A stretch of 64,000 nucleotides of DNA, taken from the NCBI RefSeq assembly GCF_025787225.1, contig NZ_CP090958.1, forward strand, positions 620,001 through 684,000. The letters run 5' to 3'. Shown here in pieces: positions 57,796-64,000 of the stretch; position 1 is the first letter of the stretch, and each line of letters begins with the position of its first letter. Under the pieces are notes generated by a model. The model had not been told where the DNA came from and did no database searches. It was given only the letters and a program-made list of their open reading frames with translations. The DNA comes from Saxibacter everestensis. GTDB taxonomy: Bacteria > Actinomycetota > Actinomycetes > Actinomycetales > Brevibacteriaceae. Both the position numbers and the translations under genes were made by a program.

Positions 57796-58659
57796 GTGAA
57801 TGACAACGACGTACAGGCACCGGCGGATAACACCCGCTCGCTGGAGAAAGAGATAGTCCAGGACCTTCGTGGCTCGACGTACGGCGACTATCTGCAGCTG
57901 GAGACCCTGCTCTCGGCCCAGCAGCCGGTCTCGGGGCACCACGATGAAATGCTCTTCATCATCCAGCATCAAACCACCGAGCTGTGGCTCAAGCTACTGA
58001 TTCACGAGCTGAAGTCAGCTTGTGAGCACATCGGACGCGATGACCTTCGTCCGGCGCTGAAACGGCTGGCCCGGGTAAAACACATCCAGAAGCAGCTCGT
58101 CGAGCAGTGGTCGGTGCTCGCGACCCTGACGCCGGCCGAATACAGCCAGTTTCGCGGCGAGCTGGGCGAGGCCTCCGGATTCCAGTCGGCGCAGTACCGG
58201 GAGCTGGAATTCCTGCTCGGTAACAAGAACGCAGCGATGATCAAGGTGTTCGACCATCACCCGGAAAACCAGCGGGTGCTGCGCGAAACCCTCGAGGCGC
58301 CAAGCCTTTACGACGTCGTGCTCAGGTACCTGGCCCGGCGTGGCTACGCCATCCCGCGCGAACTGCTCGAACGCGACGTCACGGTTGCGCACACGCACAA
58401 CGACGCACTGGTCCAGGTTTTCAAGACCGTCTACGAGCACCCCGATGACCACTGGGATGTGTACGAGACCTGCGAGGAGCTGGTCGATATCGAGGACACT
58501 TTCCAGACCTGGCGCTTCCGGCACTTCCGCACTGTCGAGCGGATTATCGGTTTCAAGCGGGGAACCGGCGGCTCATCCGGGGTGCCATTCCTGAAGCGAG
58601 CCCTGGACCTGACGTTCTTCCCCGAGTTGTACACAGTCCGAACCGAGGTTGGAGAGTAA
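57796..58659 (+). CDS. kynA: Tryptophan 2,3-dioxygenase
   Basis: A 287-residue haem dioxygenase converting L-tryptophan to N-formylkynurenine. The substrate pocket motif is [28 protein letters not shown]. The haem-ligand His lies in [57 protein letters not shown] is the usual N-terminus, which supports GTG 57796 over the longer open frame. TACAGT and TTAGAT just upstream and the lack of a ribosome-binding site suggest a leaderless transcript. Its TAA stop overlaps the kynureninase ATG by one base. Confidence 0.95.
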   Translation: MNDNDVQAPADNTRSLEKEIVQDLRGSTYGDYLQLETLLSAQQPVSGHHDEMLFIIQHQTTELWLKLLIHELKSACEHIGRDDLRPALKRLARVKHIQKQLVEQWSVLATLTPAEYSQFRGELGEASGFQSAQYRELEFLLGNKNAAMIKVFDHHPENQRVLRETLEAPSLYDVVLRYLARRGYAIPRELLERDVTVAHTHNDALVQVFKTVYEHPDDHWDVYETCEELVDIEDTFQTWRFRHFRTVERIIGFKRGTGGSSGVPFLKRALDLTFFPELYTVRTEVGE

Positions 58660-59939
58660 TGGCACTCAGCCGCGCCGACGCGAGGTCACTTGACGCACAG
58701 GACCCGCTCGCCCCGTTCCGAAGTCGTTTCATTGAGCAGCCGGATGACGTCATCGCCTACCTCGACGGCAATTCGCTCGGCCGGCCGCTGAAGGCGATCG
58801 ACCAGACATGGAACACCCTGGCCACCCAGGTATGGTCGCAGCGGCTGATCAGGGGCTGGACCGACGACGCCGACGGCGGGAACTGGCTCGAGTTGCCTGA
58901 GATCGTCGGCGACGAACTTGCCGCCGCTGCACTGGGCGCGGCGGCCGGGCAGACAGTGATCGCGGACTCCACCACGGTGAACTTCTACAAGGCGATGCGT
59001 GCGGCCGTGAACCTGCGACCGGGCCGGAAGAAGATCATTGTCGACCGGGAGAACTTCCCTACCAACCGGTACATCGCTGAATCTGTTGCTTCAGACCTCG
59101 GCCTGGAGCTGGTCTGGTTGCGGCCGGATCTGGCAACCGGGGTGAGCGCTGACGACGTCGCGGCGGTTCTCGACGATGACGTCGCCGTGGTCACGTTGAG
59201 CCATATCGCCTACCGTTCCGGCTTCCTGGCAGATATGTCCGCCATCACCGCGCTCGCGCATCGGCACGGCGCTTTGGTGGTGTGGGACTTGTGCCATTCG
59301 GTCGGAAGCTTTCCGATCACGCTGGACGCCGACGACGTCGACTTCGCTGTGGGCTGCACCTACAAATTCGTTGGTGCTGGGCCCGGAGCGCCGGCATTCA
59401 GTTACGTGAACCGGCGCCATCACGCCGATTTGAACCAGCCGATCTGGGGCTGGCTGGGACGCGCGGATTCATTCGAGATGGAGCAGGGCTATCGGCCGGC
59501 CGCCGGAATCCGGTCGATGATTTCCGGGACCCCGCAGATTCCCGGCATCCTGGCCGTGCGCGAGGGCGCGCGGGTGATCGGCGAGGCGGGAATCGACACA
59601 ATTCGGGCTAAGGCCGTTCGGCTCGGGGAGATGGTGATATCGCTGGTGGACGAGTGGCTGGGGCCCCAGGGATACCGGCTCGGCTCTCCGCGGGATTCGG
59701 ACCAGCGCGGAGCACACGTCAGCATTCTCAGACACGACGCCCGGCAGCTGAACGACGCACTGATCGGCGCCGGGGTGATCGGCGACTTCAGGGCGCCGGA
59801 CGCGATCAGGCTTGGGCTGTCTCCGCTGGCCAACAGCTACGAAGAGGTGTGGTCGGCACTCGAGGTGATCCGGGACCTCGACAGGGCCGAGTACCCCGGC
59901 CAGGACAGGCCTGCCGAGTACTTCGACAGGGCCGAGTAG
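58659..59939 (+). CDS. kynU: Kynureninase
   Basis: A 426-residue PLP enzyme cleaving kynurenine to anthranilate and alanine. It includes IAYLDGNSLGRPLKAI near the start, the conserved HIAYRSGFLADM, WDLCHSVGSFPI, and the PLP Lys236 in GCTYKFVGAGPGAPAFSYV; most relatives have N-G-G in place of V-G-A after the YK. The C-terminal tail DRAEYPGQDRPAEYFDRAE is repetitive and arose from a DNA repeat around the stop codon. No formamidase gene is adjacent; that step must be encoded elsewhere. Coupled to kynA by TAATG. Confidence 0.93.
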   Translation: MALSRADARSLDAQDPLAPFRSRFIEQPDDVIAYLDGNSLGRPLKAIDQTWNTLATQVWSQRLIRGWTDDADGGNWLELPEIVGDELAAAALGAAAGQTVIADSTTVNFYKAMRAAVNLRPGRKKIIVDRENFPTNRYIAESVASDLGLELVWLRPDLATGVSADDVAAVLDDDVAVVTLSHIAYRSGFLADMSAITALAHRHGALVVWDLCHSVGSFPITLDADDVDFAVGCTYKFVGAGPGAPAFSYVNRRHHADLNQPIWGWLGRADSFEMEQGYRPAAGIRSMISGTPQIPGILAVREGARVIGEAGIDTIRAKAVRLGEMVISLVDEWLGPQGYRLGSPRDSDQRGAHVSILRHDARQLNDALIGAGVIGDFRAPDAIRLGLSPLANSYEEVWSALEVIRDLDRAEYPGQDRPAEYFDRAE

Positions 59940-59959
59940 CCTGCCGAGCAGCCCGGCAG
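59879..59959 (+). repeat. Repeats creating the kynureninase C-terminal tail, with hairpin
   Basis: CGACAGGGCCGAGTA occurs at 59879-59893 (followed by C, Tyr codon) and at 59924-59938 (followed by G, stop codon TAG), 45 bp apart; CCTGCCGAG is repeated at 59910 and 59940. The tail therefore reads as repeated D-R-(P)-A-E-Y. CTGCCG (59941-59946) pairs with CGGCAG (59954-59959) to give a short terminator-like hairpin. Confidence 0.7.
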
Positions 59960-59973
59960 GTGACGAAGCCCGC

Positions 59974-61224
59974 TCAGGGCGTGGTCGCCGCGCGATAGCC
60001 GGATTGCAGGCGGCGTACCAGCCGTACCGCCGGAGCAGGCAGCGCCGTTCTGATCTCTGCGCGGACCCGGCGGATCCGAAGCTTCCGTACCCTGGATGCC
60101 GTCTCGGGGAGAGCGCCGGTCCGCGAGCTTGCTGCCAGCCGTTCGAAGGCGTCCTGCAGCTTCGAATCCGCCGGGTGGAAGTAGTTTTCGCCGAGCCACT
60201 CCCTGGCCGCATATCGAAATCGGCCGGCGGCCAGGTCGGCCAGGCTGCCAACACAGCCGCTGCCGATGAACGGAGTGTTCAGCATCTCGTCGTTGACGCC
60301 GAAGTCATCGACGATCTGGACGGGCAGTTGCGCATCGATCGCCTCGAGTGCCGCGGTCGAACTCACGGTGGCAAGCACCGTGCCCTCGCCGAGGTGCGCC
60401 GACATCGGACCGTCGACGAACCGTAGCTCGTCGCCGCGGACTTCGCCGCGCCGTGCCAGGTGCGTCCACAGCTCGTCGTAAGGGTGATGCTCGAGGTGGG
60501 TTTGTGCTTCGCCTGGCCGCGCCCGCAGCTTGATGTCGACGTCGGTCGAGGGGGATCGGCGCTTGCACGCGGCGAGGGAGAGCAGGATCTTTTCCCGGTC
60601 AGCGACGGCCACCGGCACCTTGGCCTGAGCGGCGAATACAACCCGGTCGGGCGCGGGTGCGTCTCCCTGTGGGAAGTTGGCGTGATCGACGTCGGCGGTC
60701 AGGAATGGCAACCTGGACAGCAGAATGTCCACCGGCAGTTGCAGCGACGCCGCGCGCTCGCGGAATTGCCGTTGTTCGGCGTAGCTGTGCGTGATGAATG
60801 CGTCGCTTAATGAACGGTATCGAAGTGCTTTGAAAGTTGCGGGCAGCGCGACGCCGGGCAGTCCGGTTACCAGCGCCGGCCTGTGTTCGATCCGGGCAGC
60901 ACTGACCAGGATCTGTTCGGCGACAGGCCCGGTCGCTGCCGCCAGCACCAGGTCCGGCCCGCGCCTCGCCAGCTCGGCGCCGAGCCTGGCCCGTTCGATC
61001 ACGGCGGTCGGTTTGTCCTGCTGGAAGGTTCCTGTCGTCGCGGCGGCAATCTGAGCTCCGGTCGGCAGGATCGGCGTTCTGAGCAGAAGGACGTCGCGTC
61101 GCCAGTCCGCGGGAAGCGCGTCAAGGGTCGCGCAGCCCCACTTCAGATAGGAGTCGCTATCGCAGACGGCTAGTATGCTCGGTTGGCGGTCCGGGAAGCG
61201 CCGGGATTCGGGCCGTGCGGTCAT
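59974..61224 (-). CDS. DUF6716 putative glycosyltransferase
   Basis: A 416-residue soluble protein. It opens SILAVCDSDSYLKWGCATLDALP and has GPDLVLAAATGPVAEQIL, VTGLPGVALPATFKALRYRSLSDAFITHSYAE and VLATVSSTAALEAIDAQLPVQIVDDFGVNDEMLN. The last block resembles the C-terminal nucleotide-sugar half of GT-B enzymes. This matches what I know of the DUF6716 family, which accompanies polysialyltransferase-like genes in actinobacteria. The start is ATG 61224, overlapping the previous stop (ATGA). Last gene of the surface polysaccharide operon. The acceptor and donor are unknown. Confidence 0.7.
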   Translation of the reverse strand: MTARPESRRFPDRQPSILAVCDSDSYLKWGCATLDALPADWRRDVLLLRTPILPTGAQIAAATTGTFQQDKPTAVIERARLGAELARRGPDLVLAAATGPVAEQILVSAARIEHRPALVTGLPGVALPATFKALRYRSLSDAFITHSYAEQRQFRERAASLQLPVDILLSRLPFLTADVDHANFPQGDAPAPDRVVFAAQAKVPVAVADREKILLSLAACKRRSPSTDVDIKLRARPGEAQTHLEHHPYDELWTHLARRGEVRGDELRFVDGPMSAHLGEGTVLATVSSTAALEAIDAQLPVQIVDDFGVNDEMLNTPFIGSGCVGSLADLAAGRFRYAAREWLGENYFHPADSKLQDAFERLAASSRTGALPETASRVRKLRIRRVRAEIRTALPAPAVRLVRRLQSGYRAATTP

Positions 61225-62261
61225 GCCTGATTGTCGCAGAGGGTACTGCCGAGATGGCTGCGCAGCGCTGCCGAGGCGTCCGATGTCCACCAGTGTTCGG
61301 GCACGGTGCGCGGTTCAAGCGCGACGCCGGTCGAGCCGAGGATCAGTTTGAGCGAGACGAACGCAGTTGTCGGCAGGCAGACGACTTTCTGCGGCGGTTG
61401 CAGGCCGCGAAGCCGCATTTCGACCGGCAGATTGTGGCTGGCGACGTTGATGTTCGGATGCGCGGCGAGATCGAGCAGCATCTGAGCTGATTCGCGCCGG
61501 TGCGGGAAGTACCGCAGCTCGGAGCGGTCGGCGATGCTGATGATCCAGGCCAGATAGGATTCGGCGTCAATCAGTCCGTCGGCCGGCATCGCCGAGCCGA
61601 TCACGATCGTGGGTTCCGATACGGATTCGGTCACCGGCTGCTCCGCCAACCAGTCGAAACGGTGCGAAATCAGCCTGCCGCCGAGAGCCCGGAATGCCTG
61701 GGCAGTGGCCGGCGGTACCGGGCACGCAGTGAATACAGTCAGCCGGTTCGCCATCGCGAGGCGGCGTAACTGGCGCCATGCCGCCAGGCCCAGGCCGATC
61801 CGGGACGGAGTCGGCCGAACCCGCGGCCGGATCAGCGGCGTCGGCCGGGAGGCCGTGATGGTGCGCAGCAGATTCAGCGTCGCGAGCCCGTCATCGAGGA
61901 TCACGACGGAGTCGGCAGCCACGCCCCGGGCCAGTTCGAGCTGCACCCTGCCCGAATAAGCATCACCGACGGACCAGCAACTCGAGCCCACATCGCGTGG
62001 CGATGGGAGGGCAAGCGTGGGTGTGGTGAACAGCAAACCATCGGGCATCGAACGTCTGAGCAGTGAATCAAGAGCGGCGGGCATGCCGGTCGAATCCCGC
62101 CGCGGATGGACCAGGGTGCTCCGGCCCAGAACCCCCGCGGTGTGTGCCTCGACGGCGCTCAGTAGCTGAAGCGGAGATTCAACCCAGGCCGACGCCCGTC
62201 CGACGCCGATCGGGAGGTCACGGTTACTCATCGAACCCCTGGCCACTGTTGGTGTGCTCAT
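61221..62261 (-). CDS. Putative glycosyltransferase of the polysaccharide operon
   Basis: A 346-residue soluble protein. AWVESPLQLLSAVEAH near the N-terminus and DSVVILDDGLATLNLL further on resemble GT52/polysialyltransferase-like proteins, and RYFPHRRES is a likely donor-site segment (H-R near a Pro). PKVVCLPTTAFVSLKLILGSTG near the end echoes the conserved C-terminal region in which such enzymes contact CMP. Similarity is modest, so the call is tentative. Start ATG 62261; ATG 62231 with AGGGG upstream is an alternative. It sits between the polysialyltransferase-family and DUF6716 genes. Confidence 0.6.
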   Translation of the reverse strand: MSTPTVARGSMSNRDLPIGVGRASAWVESPLQLLSAVEAHTAGVLGRSTLVHPRRDSTGMPAALDSLLRRSMPDGLLFTTPTLALPSPRDVGSSCWSVGDAYSGRVQLELARGVAADSVVILDDGLATLNLLRTITASRPTPLIRPRVRPTPSRIGLGLAAWRQLRRLAMANRLTVFTACPVPPATAQAFRALGGRLISHRFDWLAEQPVTESVSEPTIVIGSAMPADGLIDAESYLAWIISIADRSELRYFPHRRESAQMLLDLAAHPNINVASHNLPVEMRLRGLQPPQKVVCLPTTAFVSLKLILGSTGVALEPRTVPEHWWTSDASAALRSHLGSTLCDNQA

Positions 62262-62320
62262 GGTCTAAACCTAAAGCCGCTGGATTGCCTGCCGGTGTCT
62301 TTCAAGTGACGGGCAGATGA

Positions 62321-63664
62321 CTACTGAGGAGTCCTTCGAGTGCGCGGGATGTCCTTGCCACGTGCCAGCGTGGTTGGGACCCTGCCGATGAGCCGACGCC
62401 GGACGGCGCCCAGCTGGGCGCGCAGTGTGCGCCGCCGGGAGATCGTGACAAGTCCGAGTGACTGCAGGCGGCGTCGCTTGAAGTAGCGCATGTCCGCAGT
62501 GCCGATCGCCCCGCTCACATACTCTTCGGCGCGGGGTTGCAGCTCGTGTAGGTTGTCCGGCTGCATGCAGTACGACACCGCCTCGATCAGCGGCTGCAGA
62601 CCAGCGACGGGTTTATCCCGGGCAATCAGGGCGTCGACGATGGTTACCGGAATCCGGTTGCTGTTCTCGTACGGCGCGAGTCGTTCCAGCAACAACTCGG
62701 TGCCGACCGCGATCGGCTCGATGCCATAGATGGACCGGGCGGTTGCCAGCGCAGTGGAGAAACAACCGACGACGCGGCCCGGCTTCAGCCGCTCCATCAG
62801 CACCTCGGCTGGCATAGGCAGCGTGACAACCGAGAGCTCGACACTCAGCCTCGAGGCTGCGGCGCGTAACGGTTCGAGCGATGCGGCCGGCGCGCCGGGA
62901 TGCGGCTTGAACACCACCCGGCTGCTGCCGGCTGCCACGGCTGACTCAATCATTCGTACATGCAGCGTGCTTTCCTCGTCCTGGGTGAGGATGCCGAGTG
63001 ACGAGAGGTACTGGCCGACCACAAGGGCGGTGGCGCCATCGGGGGCCGGGAGACCGATTCGGTCCAGCTCGGTGGCCAGGGCATCGGTGATCTGCCCGAT
63101 CGCTTTCCGGAACGGGTCAGGTCCGAGCGGGACCATGTCGACCCGGCATTCCCGGAGCAGCACCGGATCAAGCCCGGGCACCAGCTCGAGATAGATCAGC
63201 TTTTCCAGTCGTTGCTCGACGCTCAGAGGTACCGGGTTCCGGGTCGGCCCGAAGCTCATCAGGCCGTCGGAATGGATCGTAATCAGGCTGTCGTGGAACA
63301 CCCTCGCCAGCGCGATGGCGGGGTTGACCTGAATCGATTCCAGCACCAGTTCGACCGGCTGATTGCCGAGGCGCCATTCGGTGCGCAGCAGGCGTTGCAG
63401 AAGTGACAGGTCGGCGTCCCGAGGCGACCAGTCGTTAGGGTGCTGCGGCGCCAGCGTCTCGTTGAGCTGAACGACCCGGTCGTACCGGTTCAACACAGCT
63501 TCGGCACCAGGCACGTCGTGCAGCGCGTCGGTCAGTTCCGGCGCATACGAATTGTTGGCCACCAGGAGTACCCGCTCATCCGCGTCGCCGAGCAGTCCCT
63601 CATCGATGGCTGCTGCGACCGACACGGCCTGGAACAGCGTGGAGGCAAGGATCAGCTGAATCAT
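62321..63664 (-). CDS. Alpha-2,8-polysialyltransferase family protein
   Basis: A 447-residue protein of the bacterial polysialyltransferase family. It opens MIQLILASTLFQAVSVAAAI, then LLVANNSYAPELTDALHD, and carries VVFKPHPGAPAASLEPLR (the H-P motif involved in CMP-sialic acid binding) and VVGCFSTALATARSIYGI (the Ser-Thr motif near the donor). Family members extend sialic acid or related polymers; in actinobacteria the product is undefined. The C-terminal 60 residues are Arg-rich. ATG 63664 overlaps the stop of the upstream gene (ATGA). Sialic acid synthase and cytidylyltransferase genes would be expected beyond the right edge. Confidence 0.8.
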   Translation of the reverse strand: MIQLILASTLFQAVSVAAAIDEGLLGDADERVLLVANNSYAPELTDALHDVPGAEAVLNRYDRVVQLNETLAPQHPNDWSPRDADLSLLQRLLRTEWRLGNQPVELVLESIQVNPAIALARVFHDSLITIHSDGLMSFGPTRNPVPLSVEQRLEKLIYLELVPGLDPVLLRECRVDMVPLGPDPFRKAIGQITDALATELDRIGLPAPDGATALVVGQYLSSLGILTQDEESTLHVRMIESAVAAGSSRVVFKPHPGAPAASLEPLRAAASRLSVELSVVTLPMPAEVLMERLKPGRVVGCFSTALATARSIYGIEPIAVGTELLLERLAPYENSNRIPVTIVDALIARDKPVAGLQPLIEAVSYCMQPDNLHELQPRAEEYVSGAIGTADMRYFKRRRLQSLGLVTISRRRTLRAQLGAVRRRLIGRVPTTLARGKDIPRTRRTPQ

Positions 63665-64000
63665 GCGCTTCGCCTTCCCACGGTTCGGCCGAGCATCGGC
63701 CGTCCGGAGCCGGCGGCGCGGCTCCACCAACCGCGGTTGCCGGTGGCGATGGCACGAACCATGGCGAAGCGCTTCTGATCGAGCTCAGACAGGGCACGAT
63801 CGAGCACATCCGCGGGCATCAGCCGGCAGAGATTGGCCGCCCGCTCCTGAAGTTCACGCCGCACAGCCCCGGTCATCTGTTCGCTGCGGCCGACCTGATG
63901 GGCAAGGATCGCCAGGAAGTTCCGCGCAGCTTTCGGCCAGAACGTCCCGGCGTCGTCGTCCGCTGCGACGAGGGCAAAGACGCCGGCAAAAGCCGGAATG
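63661..64000 (-). CDS. Partial gene at right edge, polysaccharide operon
   Basis: The C-terminal 112 residues or so of a protein whose start is outside the window; the frame is open to base 64000. It ends in the Arg-rich sequence GRPMLGRTVGRRSA. The visible part is helical (FWPKAARNFLAILAHQVGRSEQMTGAVRRELQERAANLCRLMP) with no recognisable motif. The first ATG in the window (63876) is therefore internal. The stop overlaps the polysialyltransferase-family start by four bases, so it is an upstream member of the same operon. Confidence 0.65.
   Translation of the reverse strand, partial: IPAFAGVFALVAADDDAGTFWPKAARNFLAILAHQVGRSEQMTGAVRRELQERAANLCRLMPADVLDRALSELDQKRFAMVRAIATGNRGWWSRAAGSGRPMLGRTVGRRSA

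Noticed and set aside
1-64000. rRNA, tRNA, CRISPR arrays, prophage or replication origin
   Set aside because: No cloverleaf, spaced repeat array, phage structural gene or origin feature was recognised on reading.

Overview
The window is high-GC, densely packed actinobacterial chromosome. Genes are often joined by ATGA, GTGA or TAATG overlaps, GTG and TTG starts are common, some genes look leaderless, and actinobacterial families occur (HelD/HelR, DUF5997, PdxR-PdxS-PdxT, Ku-LigD, DUF6716). I favour a soil or plant-associated member of the Micrococcales or a relative; the genus cannot be fixed from this sequence alone. Genes run off both ends. No rRNA, tRNA or CRISPR was recognised.

Region by region. 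1-9.5 kb holds an edge-truncated HNH nuclease, a HelD/HelR RNA-polymerase recycling ATPase, an HxlR regulator with a repeat-rich control region, and a series of single genes (TfoX-N, VOC, LysE, nucleotidyltransferase-like, two MFS exporters). 9.1-12.8 kb holds a divergent DUF5997 / HTH-less LysR pair, a PIG-L deacetylase and a double universal stress protein. 12.8-18.4 kb holds an ABC exporter - AlkZ-like winged-helix operon facing a NarL-type two-component system. 18.6-24.6 kb is a polyol operon: Tat lipoprotein binding protein, two permeases, zinc alcohol dehydrogenase, DeoR regulator and SDR. 24.6-29.9 kb holds pdxR-pdxS-pdxT, a flavin disulfide-type reductase and a GNAT.

29.9-35.2 kb looks like an insertion. 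It starts with fragments of IS630- and IS3-family transposases and carries an NCS2 purine/uracil-type permease, an amidohydrolase/deaminase, a TauE-like permease and a LacI regulator. Two copies of one palindrome (CAAATCGATTTG) sit at its outer promoters. 35.4-39.4 kb is a second polyol module (mannitol/arabitol-type dehydrogenase, xylulokinase, SorC regulator with palindrome). 39.4-49.7 kb is the most interesting block: a ROK regulator, three xylose-isomerase-like TIM barrels, two Gfo/Idh/MocA dehydrogenases and an ABC importer. This gene content resembles the oxidation-elimination-hydration-reduction route known for levoglucosan. Two of its promoters share a nearly identical core.

49.7-53.1 kb is the Ku-LigD end-joining pair. 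53.1-57.7 kb is a heterodimeric ABC exporter co-transcribed with an SMP-30 lactonase-like protein. 57.8-59.9 kb encodes tryptophan dioxygenase and kynureninase. 60-64 kb is the distal part of a surface polysaccharide operon with a polysialyltransferase-family protein, which continues past the right edge.

A pattern running through the window is short tandem duplications (17-23 bp; about 45 bp in one case) that include or touch a stop codon. I see five, at the ends of unrelated genes.
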